A DNA stretch of 64,000 bases from Pseudobutyrivibrio ruminis HUN009 (GCF_000703005.1 NZ_JNLH01000001.1:1481001-1545000); one strand, 5' to 3'; positions 16,079-24,362 are shown, numbered from the stretch's first letter. Numbers and translations are program-made. The notes: generated from the letters alone by a model not told the origin.

Positions 16079-17359
16079 ATGAATAACAGCTTTATACTTC
16101 GCGGAGGCATTGCCTTCTCGGAATCAGAAAAGAGAATAACTACATATTATAGAGGTTATCTTGTTTGTGTGGATGGCATTTGCAAAGGTGCCTTTACAGA
16201 GCTCCCTGAGCAGTACAAGGGATTGCAGCTATATGATTACGGCGAGCGTTTGATTATTCCTGGCATGACTGATTTGCATGTTCATGCACCTCAGTACACA
16301 TTCCGTGGGATTGGTATGGATGAGGAGCTTCTTGAGTGGCTTACCACCTACACATTCCCAGAGGAAGCAAAGTACTCAGATATGGAATATGCTAAAAAGG
16401 CATATGGGTATTTTGCAGAGGATTTGAGACGTTGCTTTACAACTCGTGCTGTTGTTTTTGGAACAATGCATAATGAAGCAACCATCAACCTTATGGATCA
16501 GCTAGAGGATACTGGCGTAATCACATACGTTGGTAAGGTAAATATGGATAGAAACGGTGGTGAGGGCCTTCAGGAAGAAAGTGCCGAGGCATCACTTCAA
16601 GCTACATTAGATTGGCTTCAGGCCATCGAGGGTCGCTACAAAAACACAAAGCCTATCCTTACACCTCGATTCATCCCATCATGCTCAGATGATTTAATGA
16701 GAGGCTTGGGAAAGCTTTCAGCTGAAAGAAATTTGAGAATTCAGTCTCATCTTTCTGAAAATCAGTCAGAGGTGGCTTGGGTAAAGGAATTGGTTCCTGA
16801 ATCAACTTCCTACGCAAATGCATACGAGCTATTTGATACCATGGGCTCAGAAGAACTTCCTACTATCATGGCTCACTGTGTATACTCAGGAGAAGAGGAA
16901 ATGAGCATCCTTAAAAAGCATGGCGCTTACATTGCTCATTGTGCTGATTCCAATATGAACCTTACAAGTGGCATTGCTCCAATCAGAAAGTTTATGGATG
17001 CAGGCATCAAGATCGGTCTTGGTACAGACGTTGCAGCCGGTTCATCTATGAATATGCTTAAGACAATGCTTATTACATTGCAGGCATCTAAAATGTACTA
17101 TCGCCTGGTTGATACAGATGTTAAGCCACTTTCTTTTGAAGAGGTTTTCTATCTTGCTACAGCAGGTGGCGGAGAGTACTTTGGCAAGGTTGGTACGTTC
17201 AAAGAGGGATACGAATTCGATGCAGTTGTTATCGACGATAGCAAGATGTATTCAATGAGAGATATGTCCATCAGAGAGCGAATTGAGAGAATGTGTTACA
17301 ACGATGCCGATGCCATTATTAAGGATAAATTTGTCAAAGGCAAAAAGGTATATTGCTAA
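16079..17359 (+). CDS. guaD: Guanine deaminase
   Basis: A 426-residue amidohydrolase that deaminates guanine to xanthine and ammonia in the cytoplasm. The zinc ligands are in TDLHVHAPQ (HxH, residues about 63-71), the histidine of IQSHLSEN (near 225), the histidine of IMAHCVYSG (near 264) and the aspartate of GLGTDVAAGSS (near 315). EELLEWLTTYTFPEEAKY (near 84-101) is the guanine-deaminase hallmark. Length is normal. RBS GAAAGGA. It may share a transcript with the FakA-C-like gene 26 bases upstream. Purine salvage neighbours are not present. Confidence 0.92.
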   Translation: MNNSFILRGGIAFSESEKRITTYYRGYLVCVDGICKGAFTELPEQYKGLQLYDYGERLIIPGMTDLHVHAPQYTFRGIGMDEELLEWLTTYTFPEEAKYSDMEYAKKAYGYFAEDLRRCFTTRAVVFGTMHNEATINLMDQLEDTGVITYVGKVNMDRNGGEGLQEESAEASLQATLDWLQAIEGRYKNTKPILTPRFIPSCSDDLMRGLGKLSAERNLRIQSHLSENQSEVAWVKELVPESTSYANAYELFDTMGSEELPTIMAHCVYSGEEEMSILKKHGAYIAHCADSNMNLTSGIAPIRKFMDAGIKIGLGTDVAAGSSMNMLKTMLITLQASKMYYRLVDTDVKPLSFEEVFYLATAGGGEYFGKVGTFKEGYEFDAVVIDDSKMYSMRDMSIRERIERMCYNDADAIIKDKFVKGKKVYC

Positions 17360-17390
17360 TTGCTAAAAAGTCTTGAAAAAAGTGTTAAAT

Positions 17391-17423
17391 AAAAGTGTCC
17401 AGCATTGACTGGACACTTTTTTT
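17391..17423 (+). terminator. Terminator of guaD
   Basis: Twelve-bp stem AAAAGTGTCCAG/CTGGACACTTTT (17391-17402/17409-17420) with a six-base loop, then TTT. It closes the block before the ATP synthase operon. Confidence 0.9.
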
Positions 17424-17525
17424 AGGTGTATGGTGAGAACATACGGAGTAAAAGTCCGGTAAATTGCATGTCAAACATTTTCTTTATACACATTGCTCAA
17501 TTTGTATCTTATATTTTTGTGCGAA

Positions 17526-17534
17526 TGGTATAAA
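17526..17534 (+). promoter_or_regulatory. Extended -10 promoter element of the ATP synthase operon
   Basis: TGG immediately before TATAAA (17529-17534) forms an extended -10; no good -35 hexamer lies 16-18 bases upstream. It is 39 bases before the atpB start. The segment 17424-17525 shows no other supported feature. Confidence 0.45.
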
Positions 17535-17572
17535 ATGAGTGGCATGAGAAAAAATGAATAGGAGGTGTTTTC

Positions 17573-18259
17573 TTGACTTTAGCAGAAAAGCTTGTAGAAG
17601 AGCTAAATTGCGAAGAGGTATTCAGACTCCATATCGGAGGATTTGATATTCCGATTTATGAATCAGTCGTTGTTACCTGGATCGTAATGGCCGTGCTTAT
17701 TCTCATAGCCATATTCTTGACTACGGGACTAAAGACACAAAACATCAGTAAAAAGCAGGCATTTGCCGAGCTTATTTACGAGAAACTAAATGCCATTGTT
17801 GGTGCAACCTTAGGTGAAGAGGGAAAGGCATATACCTGTTACCTTGTCACAGTACTTCTGTACATTGGTTTATCTAACATCATTGGTTTGTTTGGTTTCA
17901 AGTCACCTACTAAGGATGTAAATGTTACAGCAGCACTTGCTCTTATGAGTATAGTTTTGGTAGAAGCTGCGGGTATTTATCACAAGGGCGTAAAGAAATG
18001 GTTACATTCATTTGTTGAGCCCGTTGCTATAGTAACACCATTTAACATTCTTGATGTATTCACAAGACCATTGTCGTTATGTATGCGACTTTTTGGTAAT
18101 GTACTTGGTGCTTTTGTAATCATGGAACTTCTTAAGATCGTCGTTCCACCAGTTATCCCTGCTGTATTCTCATTATACTTTGATTTGTTTGATGGATTAC
18201 TTCAGGCATACGTATTCGTATTCCTAACTTCTTTATATTTAAAGGAAGCTATTGAATAA
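17573..18259 (+). CDS. atpB: ATP synthase F0 subunit a
   Basis: A 228-residue polytopic membrane protein, the stator subunit that forms the ion half-channels next to the c-ring. TTG 17573 is used as start, spaced five bases from AGGAGGTG; no ATG fits. Five transmembrane helices are visible. The essential arginine (E. coli aArg210) is R172 in LSLCMRLFGNVLGA, and the last helix has FDGLLQAYVFVFLT. First gene of the operon; atpI is absent. The following 196 bases before atpE contain a structured RNA. Confidence 0.95.
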   Translation: MTLAEKLVEELNCEEVFRLHIGGFDIPIYESVVVTWIVMAVLILIAIFLTTGLKTQNISKKQAFAELIYEKLNAIVGATLGEEGKAYTCYLVTVLLYIGLSNIIGLFGFKSPTKDVNVTAALALMSIVLVEAAGIYHKGVKKWLHSFVEPVAIVTPFNILDVFTRPLSLCMRLFGNVLGAFVIMELLKIVVPPVIPAVFSLYFDLFDGLLQAYVFVFLTSLYLKEAIE

Positions 18260-18305
18260 AGAATCGAAAAGAAAATTTTTATGGTATTTTTAATCAAGTA
18301 GAAGA

Positions 18306-18433
18306 GCCGACTCAAAAAATGATAATGAGCTTGTAGATATCAAGCTCTTATGATTCTCAAGCGAGACATGTAGTCGAGCGGAGAATCTATAAGGCTTGTA
18401 ATCGTAACAAGCTTACACAGAGTGAATGTCGGC
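18306..18433 (+). ncRNA. Multi-stem structured RNA between atpB and atpE
   Basis: An outer stem GCCGAC/GTCGGC (18306-18311/18428-18433) encloses three hairpins: GAGCTTG/CAAGCTC (18327-18333/18341-18347), GATTCTC/GAGAATC (18352-18358/18381-18387, with a further short GAC/GTC stem inside) and AGGCTTGT/ACAAGCTT (18392-18399/18407-18414). The closing arm ends about 8 bases before the AGGAGG site of atpE. There is no T tract, so it is not a plain terminator; a processing site or cis-regulator that sets c-subunit synthesis is likely. In cyanobacteria an RNA motif sits at the same a/c junction (ATPC motif), but relation is not shown. Confidence 0.65.
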
Positions 18434-18455
18434 GAGCTTTAGGAGGAAAAATTTT

Positions 18456-18677
18456 ATGAACACTTTAATCGCAGTTGGAGCAGGTATTGCAGTAGTAACA
18501 GGTCTTGGTGCTGGTATTGGTATCGGTATCGCAACAGGTAAGGCTTGCGAAGGTATTGCACGTCAGCCAGAAGCAGAGAGCAAGATTCAGAAGAACCTTA
18601 TCTTAGGTTGTGCCCTTGCAGAGGCAACAGCTATTTACGGTTTCGTTATCGCTCTTATGATAATGTTCGTATTATAA
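18456..18677 (+). CDS. atpE: ATP synthase F0 subunit c
   Basis: ATG 18456 follows AGGAGG at 18441-18446. The 73-residue proteolipid has two transmembrane helices joined by the polar loop ARQPEAESK. Helix 1 has the glycine-packing motif GAGIGIGIATGKA, and the ion-binding carboxylate is E56 in ALAEATAIYGFV. Compared with the sodium-binding c subunit of Ilyobacter tartaricus, Gln32 corresponds to Ile23 and Ser66 to Ala57, so two sodium ligands are missing and a proton-coupled ring is more likely; this is inference from residues. Copy number control may involve the RNA structure just upstream. Confidence 0.95.
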   Translation: MNTLIAVGAGIAVVTGLGAGIGIGIATGKACEGIARQPEAESKIQKNLILGCALAEATAIYGFVIALMIMFVL

Positions 18678-18715
18678 TAACAAGTTCTATTAATAATAAA
18701 GGATAGGTATTAGAT

Positions 18716-19198
18716 ATGATTAACATTCAATTTTGGAGTATTCTTTGGACAGTAGTCAATCTTCTTATCCTGGTTGTAGCTTTCAAAATCTTCTTCTTTA
18801 AGCCTATTGGCAAAATTATTGCTAAGCGTCAGGAAGAGGCAGACGAGGTTTATGCAAAGGCTACAGCAAAGGAAAATGAGGCTAATGAACTTGCTGCACA
18901 GTATGAGCAGAAGGTTGCAGAGGCTGAGACAGAGAAGAAACAGATTATTGCTGAAGCAAGAAAGAGCGCTGATGGCCAGTATCAGAAGATATTAGAAGAT
19001 GCTAAGACTGATGCAAAGAGCATTCATGATGCAGCAGTTGCAGAGGCTAATCATGAGAAGAGCCAGATCATCGCAAGTGCAAAGAAAGAAATTGCAGATA
19101 TAGTAGTTGATGCAACTACAAAAGTTGTTGGTAGCAAAACAGGAGCTGATATCGATAGCAAACTGTTTGATGAATTTTTAGGTAAAGCAGGTGAATAA
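18716..19198 (+). CDS. atpF: ATP synthase F0 subunit b
   Basis: A 160-residue protein with one N-terminal transmembrane helix (residues about 5-25, FWSILWTVVNLLILVVAFKIFFF) followed by a long charged alpha-helical stretch rich in Ala, Glu and Lys, the peripheral stalk dimer. KPIGKIIAKRQEE marks the membrane exit as in other b subunits. RBS is weak (AAAGGATAGG). It ends two bases before the delta-alpha fusion gene, which binds its distal end. Confidence 0.93.
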   Translation: MINIQFWSILWTVVNLLILVVAFKIFFFKPIGKIIAKRQEEADEVYAKATAKENEANELAAQYEQKVAEAETEKKQIIAEARKSADGQYQKILEDAKTDAKSIHDAAVAEANHEKSQIIASAKKEIADIVVDATTKVVGSKTGADIDSKLFDEFLGKAGE

Positions 19199-19200
19199 AA

Positions 19201-21216
19201 GTGACAGAGAAATCTTTAAACTATGCCCGTGACCTACATAGCATAGATAATGCAGAAGCACATTTGCAGTCTGCCGCTTCTATACTAGAGGCTGTACCTG
19301 CAATTGGAGAGGAATTATCGGATCCTACAGTAGCAATCGCTAAGAAGCATGTTGTTATTGATAGCATCTTTCCTCATGAAATTCGCAATTTCTTCAAATT
19401 GCTATGTGATAACGGAGATTTTGATTTATTTAATGATATTAGAGCTGCATACAAGGAATCTCTTCAGCCAAAGACTGAAAAGGTTGATAGAGCGAAACTT
19501 CGCTATGTTACTGCACCTTCAGATGAGCAGCTTGCAGGTATCAAGAAGTTCCTTGCTAAGGAAACAGGCAATGGAGACATTGAGCTTGAATTAGTACAGG
19601 ACGATTCCCTGAAGAGTGGTTTCATTCTTTCAGTGGGTACAAAAGAATATGACTGGAGCGAGCAGGGCCGTATTGAGCAGTTCGCTACAAAGATTAATAA
19701 GGCAGTTGGTGTTTCAGCTGTTGATGAAAGCATCCTTTCAATCCTCAGAACAAACGTTGAAGACTTCGCTCTTGAAGCTCAGGAAAAAGAAGTCGGAATC
19801 GTTAACTGGGTTGGTGATGGAATTGCCAACGTAGACGGTATTGATCATGCATTCTACGGCGAAATTGTTATTTTCGATTGCGGCGTAAGAGGTATGGTTC
19901 AGGATGTTCGTCGCGATGAAGTAGGTGTTATCCTTTTCGGTCGTGATACAGAAATCAAAGAAGGTTCAAAGGTTGTTCGTACAGGCAAGATGGCAGGTCT
20001 TCCAGTAGGTAACGGCTTCCTTGGACGTATTGTTGATGCCCTTGGTACTCCACTTGATGGAAATGGAGAAATCCAGGCAGATGGATTTAGACCAGTTGAG
20101 TGTCCAGCTCCAAGTATCGTTGACAGACAGTCTGTTAGTCAGCCAATGGAGACAGGTCTTCTTTCAATCGATTCAATGTTCCCAATTGGTAGAGGACAGC
20201 GTGAGCTTATCATCGGTGATAGACAGACAGGTAAGACATCTATCGCTACTGATACAATCATCAACCAGAAGGGCAAGGATGTTATCTGCGTATACGTAGC
20301 TATTGGTCAGAAGGCATCTACAATTGCAAAGCTTGTTAACACATTAAAAGAAAACGGTGCAATGGATTATACAATTATTGTCAGTGCTACAGCATCTGAT
20401 CCAGCACCACTTCAGTATATTGCACCATATTCTGGTACAGCACTTGCAGAGTACTTTATGTATTCAGGCAAGGACGTACTTATCGTTTATGATGATTTAT
20501 CAAAGCATGCGGTTGCATACCGTGCAATCTCATTGTTGTTAGAGCGTTCACCTGGACGTGAAGCATATCCTGGTGATGTTTTCTACTTACATTCAAGATT
20601 ATTGGAGCGTTCTGCAAGAATCACACCAGAAGCAGGTGGTGGTTCAATTACAGCTCTTCCAATTATTGAGACTCAGGCTGGTGACCTTTCAGCTTACATT
20701 CCTACAAACGTAATTTCTATTACTGATGGTCAGATATTCCTTGAGTCAGAGCTTTTCAACGCAGGTCAGAGACCAGCCGTAAACGTAGGTCTTTCTGTAT
20801 CCCGTGTTGGTGGTGCTGCCCAGACAAAGGCTATGAAGAAAGCCGCTGGTTCAATTCGTATCGATTTGGCTCAGTACCGTGAGATGGAAGTCTTCACACA
20901 GTTCTCATCAGATCTTGATGATGCAACAAAGAAGCAGTTGGCTCATGGTCGTGCCCTTATGGAATTATTAAAGCAGCCTCTTAACAGACCATTTTCAATG
21001 GCAGAGCAGGTTATCATTCTTGTAGCTGCAAACGCTCATATCTTTAGTGATGTTGAGCTTTCAAAGCTTAAGAAGTTTAGAGCAGATATGCTTGAGTTCT
21101 TTGCAACAGAGCATAGCGCAATCATTAGTCAGCTCGAGTCATCAAAGGATTTGTCAGAGGATATTAAGGCTTCGATTGTTGACGCAGCAGAGGAGTTCAA
21201 AAAGAATCAGGAGTAA
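19201..21216 (+). CDS. atpHA: Fused ATP synthase delta-alpha subunit
   Basis: One uninterrupted 671-residue frame starting at GTG 19201. Residues about 1-170 are an OSCP/delta subunit: MTEKSLNYARDLHS, an alpha-helical N-domain, then LVQDDSLKSGFILSVGTKEYDWS, the conserved delta C-terminal strand region. From about 172 the sequence is a complete F1 alpha: ESILSILRTNVEDF, VGDGIANVDGID, Walker A GDRQTGKTS (339-347), and the catalytic arginine R535 in SVSRVGGAAQ. Delta and alpha are separate adjacent genes in nearly all bacteria; no stop, frameshift or start with RBS is seen at the join. The fusion would tether the peripheral stalk to one or all alpha subunits, with stoichiometry to be resolved. 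Confidence 0.93.
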   Translation: MTEKSLNYARDLHSIDNAEAHLQSAASILEAVPAIGEELSDPTVAIAKKHVVIDSIFPHEIRNFFKLLCDNGDFDLFNDIRAAYKESLQPKTEKVDRAKLRYVTAPSDEQLAGIKKFLAKETGNGDIELELVQDDSLKSGFILSVGTKEYDWSEQGRIEQFATKINKAVGVSAVDESILSILRTNVEDFALEAQEKEVGIVNWVGDGIANVDGIDHAFYGEIVIFDCGVRGMVQDVRRDEVGVILFGRDTEIKEGSKVVRTGKMAGLPVGNGFLGRIVDALGTPLDGNGEIQADGFRPVECPAPSIVDRQSVSQPMETGLLSIDSMFPIGRGQRELIIGDRQTGKTSIATDTIINQKGKDVICVYVAIGQKASTIAKLVNTLKENGAMDYTIIVSATASDPAPLQYIAPYSGTALAEYFMYSGKDVLIVYDDLSKHAVAYRAISLLLERSPGREAYPGDVFYLHSRLLERSARITPEAGGGSITALPIIETQAGDLSAYIPTNVISITDGQIFLESELFNAGQRPAVNVGLSVSRVGGAAQTKAMKKAAGSIRIDLAQYREMEVFTQFSSDLDDATKKQLAHGRALMELLKQPLNRPFSMAEQVIILVAANAHIFSDVELSKLKKFRADMLEFFATEHSAIISQLESSKDLSEDIKASIVDAAEEFKKNQE

Positions 21217-21219
21217 ACC

Positions 21220-22230
21220 ATGGCAAGTACAAAGGAAATCCTAAATAGAATAAACAGTATTCAGGATACAATGAAGATTACAAGAGCCATGTACATGATG
21301 TCTTCAATGAAATTGCGCAAGGCAAAATCAAAGCTTGAAGAGACATTGCCATTCTTTGAAGGAACCCAAAGAGGTATTGCAGAAAATCTTGTTAGAATGC
21401 CTAACATCCGACACATCTATTTTGATAATCGTGTTGAGGATGATCAGGAAACTATCAAAAAGCGCGGATTCGTAGTATTCACAGGTGACAAGGGTATGGC
21501 TGGTGCTTACAACCACAATGCCATCAAATATGCACTTCAGCGAATCGGCGGCTTATCAAAAGACGAGTATAAGTTATTCGTTGTAGGTGAGACTGGTAGA
21601 GCGTTTTTCATAAACAATGGATATAACGTAGATGAAAATTTCAGATATTCTGCAAACAATCCTTCAATGCATAGAGCACGTGTCATTTCTGAGTATCTTA
21701 TCGATCTATACAACAGAGAAGAGCTTGATAGAATCGATATTATCTACACAAAGATGCTCAATTCTGTTACAGAAGAGACTTGCGTAGAACGTTTGCTTCC
21801 TTTAAAAACTCACAAGTTTATTAAGGAGCAGGTTCAGGAGGTTGAATCTGATACAGAAGGAACAAGTAAAGTAGCTACTGAGATGAAGGAAGGTACAAAG
21901 CACGTTCATTCAATCAATAACTACGAGCTTGAAGCTTTCAAAGAAGGCGGAGATTCATGGTATCCATTCTATCCATCTCTTTCATCGGTTTTGGAGCATT
22001 TGGTACACAACCATTTCACAGCTTTCATCTATGGAGCTTTGGTTGAGTGCTCAGCCAGTGAAGAGAATGCAAGAATGATGGCGATGCAGTCAGCTACTGA
22101 CAATGCGGAAGCTATTCTTCATGATTTATCTATTGAATACAATAGAGTTCGCCAGGCACAAATTACACAGGAAATCACTGAGGTAATCGGTGGTGCCAAG
22201 GCGCTAAAAAAGAAAAAAGCTAAAAGGTAA
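21220..22230 (+). CDS. atpG: ATP synthase F1 gamma subunit
   Basis: The rotor shaft subunit. The N-terminal coiled-coil helix (STKEILNRINSIQDTMKITRAMYMMSSMKLRKAK) and the C-terminal helix (ENARMMAMQSATDNAEAILHDLSIEYNRVRQAQITQEITEVIGGAKAL) are both standard. At 336 residues it is about 50 longer than the usual gamma; the excess lies in the middle domain, notably an acidic segment near residues 203-245 (VESDTEGTSKVATEMKEG). The start at ATG 21220 is three bases after the alpha stop. Tail is Lys-rich (KKKKAKR). Confidence 0.93.
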   Translation: MASTKEILNRINSIQDTMKITRAMYMMSSMKLRKAKSKLEETLPFFEGTQRGIAENLVRMPNIRHIYFDNRVEDDQETIKKRGFVVFTGDKGMAGAYNHNAIKYALQRIGGLSKDEYKLFVVGETGRAFFINNGYNVDENFRYSANNPSMHRARVISEYLIDLYNREELDRIDIIYTKMLNSVTEETCVERLLPLKTHKFIKEQVQEVESDTEGTSKVATEMKEGTKHVHSINNYELEAFKEGGDSWYPFYPSLSSVLEHLVHNHFTAFIYGALVECSASEENARMMAMQSATDNAEAILHDLSIEYNRVRQAQITQEITEVIGGAKALKKKKAKR

Positions 22231-22242
22231 GAGAGGTTAAAC

Positions 22243-23643
22243 ATGTCAGAGTTAAAAGGAAAAATCGTCCAGGTTTCAGGACCTGTTGTCGATGTAGAAT
22301 TTAAAGATAATGACCTACCTGCCATTAGAGATGCCCTATACGTTATGGTAGGGGATGAGAAAAGAGTAATGGAGGTCTCTCAGCACATCGGTTTAGGCGT
22401 GGTTAGATGTATCATGCTTGCTCCTTCTGAGGGACTATGTAGAGATATGGAAGTTACTGCTACAGGTGCAGGTATTTCTGTGCCAGTTGGTGAGCAGACA
22501 CTTGGTAGACTTTTCAACGTATTAGGTGACACACTTGATAATGGTGAAAAGCTCGATAATGGAGAGCATTGGTGCATCCATAGAGAGCCACCTACATTCG
22601 AGGATCAGAGCCCAGTTGTTGAAATGCTTGAGACAGGTATCAAGGTTATCGACTTACTTGCTCCTTATGCTAAGGGTGGTAAGGTCGGACTTTTCGGTGG
22701 TGCCGGTGTAGGTAAGACAGTACTTATCCAGGAGCTTATCCATAATATCGCTACAGAGAGCGGTGGTTACTCAATCTTTACTGGTGTAGGAGAGCGTTCT
22801 CGTGAAGGTAATGACCTTTGGACAGAAATGGCTGAGTCAGGAGTTCTTGATAAGACAGCCTTAGTGTTCGGTCAGATGAATGAGCCACCTGGAGCACGTA
22901 TGCGTGTTGCTGAAACAGGACTTACAATGGCTGAGTATTTCCGTGACGTTAAGAATCAGGATGTGCTTTTATTCATTGATAACATTTTCCGTTTCGTACA
23001 GGCAGGTTCAGAGGTTTCAGCTCTTCTTGGTCGTATGCCATCAGCCGTTGGTTACCAGCCAACACTTGCAAACGATTTAGGTGAGCTTCAGGAGAGAATC
23101 GCTTCTACAAAGAACGGTTCTATCACATCAGTTCAGGCTGTATACGTTCCTGCTGATGACTTAACTGACCCAGCTCCAGCAACAACATTCTCACATTTGG
23201 ATGCTACGACAGTTCTTTCACGTAAGATCGTAGAAATGGGTATTTACCCAGCTGTAGATCCACTTGAGTCTACATCACGTATCCTTGAGCCAGACGTAGT
23301 TGGTGAGGAGCATTATCAGGTTGCCCGTGGCGTACAGGAGATTCTCCAGAAGTACAAGGAGTTACAGGATATCATCGCTATCCTTGGTATGGAAGAGCTT
23401 TCAGACGAGGATAAGATTACTGTATATCGTGCAAGAAAGGTACAGCGTTTCCTTTCACAGCCATTCTCAGTTGCTGAGAACTTTACAGGTGTTAAGGGAC
23501 AGTTCGTAACTGTAAAGGATACTATCCGTGGATTTAAAGCTATCCTTAATGGTGAGATGGATGAATATCCAGAGGCAGCATTCTTTAACGTTGGTACAAT
23601 TGAGGATGTCAAGAAAAAGGCTGCAGATCTTGTAAAGGAGTAG
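22243..23643 (+). CDS. atpD: ATP synthase F1 beta subunit
   Basis: A 466-residue catalytic subunit of F1. Walker A is GGAGVGKT (residues about 153-160), the catalytic glutamate lies in GVGERSREGNDLW (near 183), Walker B is VLLFIDNIFRF, and the DELSEED-equivalent loop reads MEELSDEDK (near 385-393). Length and order (gamma-beta-epsilon) are typical. RBS AGAGAGG 8 bases ahead of ATG. Confidence 0.97.
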   Translation: MSELKGKIVQVSGPVVDVEFKDNDLPAIRDALYVMVGDEKRVMEVSQHIGLGVVRCIMLAPSEGLCRDMEVTATGAGISVPVGEQTLGRLFNVLGDTLDNGEKLDNGEHWCIHREPPTFEDQSPVVEMLETGIKVIDLLAPYAKGGKVGLFGGAGVGKTVLIQELIHNIATESGGYSIFTGVGERSREGNDLWTEMAESGVLDKTALVFGQMNEPPGARMRVAETGLTMAEYFRDVKNQDVLLFIDNIFRFVQAGSEVSALLGRMPSAVGYQPTLANDLGELQERIASTKNGSITSVQAVYVPADDLTDPAPATTFSHLDATTVLSRKIVEMGIYPAVDPLESTSRILEPDVVGEEHYQVARGVQEILQKYKELQDIIAILGMEELSDEDKITVYRARKVQRFLSQPFSVAENFTGVKGQFVTVKDTIRGFKAILNGEMDEYPEAAFFNVGTIEDVKKKAADLVKE

Positions 23644-23646
23644 CGT

Positions 23647-24060
23647 ATGGCATCATTATTTAATCTTAAAATAATCGCTTGTGATGGCGTGTTTTATGAT
23701 GGTGACTGCGAAATAATTATTGTTCCCAGTCCTGATGGAGAGGCTGCAATCATGAATCATCATGAGATGATGACTGGTGTAGTTTCTGTCGGTGAAATAC
23801 GCTTTAAAACAGGTGATGGAACATGGCGAAGCGCTATTGTATCTGATGGATTAATATCTGTCTATAAGGATGGTTCAGTAAAGATGATTGCATATTCTTG
23901 TGAACGTCCAGAAGATATTGATACATATAGAGCCCAGGAAGCTTTGGAGCGTGCTCAGGAGCAGCTTCAGCAGAAGCAAAGCATGGTTGAATACCAGATT
24001 TCTACTGCAAACATGGCTCGTGCTATGGCTCGATTAAAGGGCGCTAGAAGACATTCATAA
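23647..24060 (+). CDS. atpC: ATP synthase F1 epsilon subunit
   Basis: A 137-residue protein: N-terminal beta-sandwich (LKIIACDGVFYDGDCEIIIVPSPDGEAAIMNHHEMMTGV) that contacts the c-ring, and a C-terminal helical hairpin (EALERAQEQLQQKQSM...ARAMARLKGARR) that can inhibit hydrolysis. ATG is three bases after the beta stop. Last gene of the operon, followed by a terminator. Confidence 0.94.
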   Translation: MASLFNLKIIACDGVFYDGDCEIIIVPSPDGEAAIMNHHEMMTGVVSVGEIRFKTGDGTWRSAIVSDGLISVYKDGSVKMIAYSCERPEDIDTYRAQEALERAQEQLQQKQSMVEYQISTANMARAMARLKGARRHS

Positions 24061-24074
24061 TATTTATAATTTAC

Positions 24075-24132
24075 ACACCTCTTTACTAATGTGTTCATTG
24101 TTTTGGACACATTTGGTAAAGAGGTGTTTTTT
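24075..24132 (+). terminator. Terminator of the ATP synthase operon
   Basis: ACACCTCTTTAC (24075-24086) pairs with GTAAAGAGGTGT (24116-24127); an inner ATGTGT/ACACAT stem extends it; TTTTTT follows. Confidence 0.9.
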
Positions 24133-24134
24133 GC

Positions 24135-24163
24135 TTTACTTCGAAAATACGATATGGTAAAAT
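24135..24163 (+). promoter_or_regulatory. Promoter of leader peptide / MFS transporter unit
   Basis: TTTACT at 24135-24140, 17-bp spacer, TAAAAT at 24158-24163 preceded by TGG (extended -10). The leader peptide begins 44 bases downstream. Confidence 0.6.
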
Positions 24164-24206
24164 CCACATTGTTAACATCAAAGTTATAAAGAAAGGAGGG
24201 CGTAGT

Positions 24207-24293
24207 ATGACTTGGAAAACAATTAATATGCATCTTACAAAAGGTTCTATTTTTGCAGTTTACGGGGATAGTGCGCCCTTTTTTAAGCGATAG
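24207..24293 (+). CDS. Leader peptide (28 residues) upstream of MFS transporter
   Basis: ATG 24207 is preceded by the strong site AAAGGAGGG (24192-24200), stronger than that of the transporter. It encodes 28 residues starting MTWKTINMHL and ending APFFKR before TAG. Its last third overlaps the left arm of the antiterminator stem (24264-24275), which is the arrangement of ribosome-controlled attenuators, as with the leader of tet(M) in Tn916 and erm/mef-type resistance genes. The peptide has no domain; its role is most likely that translation or stalling on it decides the fold of the RNA. Confidence 0.72.
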   Translation: MTWKTINMHLTKGSIFAVYGDSAPFFKR

Positions 24294-24362
24294 AAACTAA
24301 TCGTTTTTAACATTGTGCCGCACTATCTCCTTATTCTAAAAAATAGATAAGGAGATTTTTTT
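24264..24362 (+). promoter_or_regulatory. Terminator/antiterminator attenuator in front of MFS gene
   Basis: Terminator: ATCTCCTTA (24325-24333) pairs with TAAGGAGAT (24348-24356), extended by TCTA/TAGA, followed by seven T at 24356-24362. Antiterminator: GGGGATAGTGCG (24264-24275) pairs with CGCACTATCTCC (24319-24330), 12 bp with one G-U, and uses the same ATCTCC. The two folds exclude each other. The terminator's 3' arm also contains AAGGAG, the only RBS of the transporter, so termination and RBS hiding act together. Confidence 0.75.

Noticed and set aside
17424..17525. Riboswitch ahead of the ATP synthase operon
   Set aside because: No conserved fold or expression platform could be seen; only short chance pairings.
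18426..18455. Longer atpE start at 18426
   Set aside because: The extension contains the AGGAGG ribosome binding site and has no family support.
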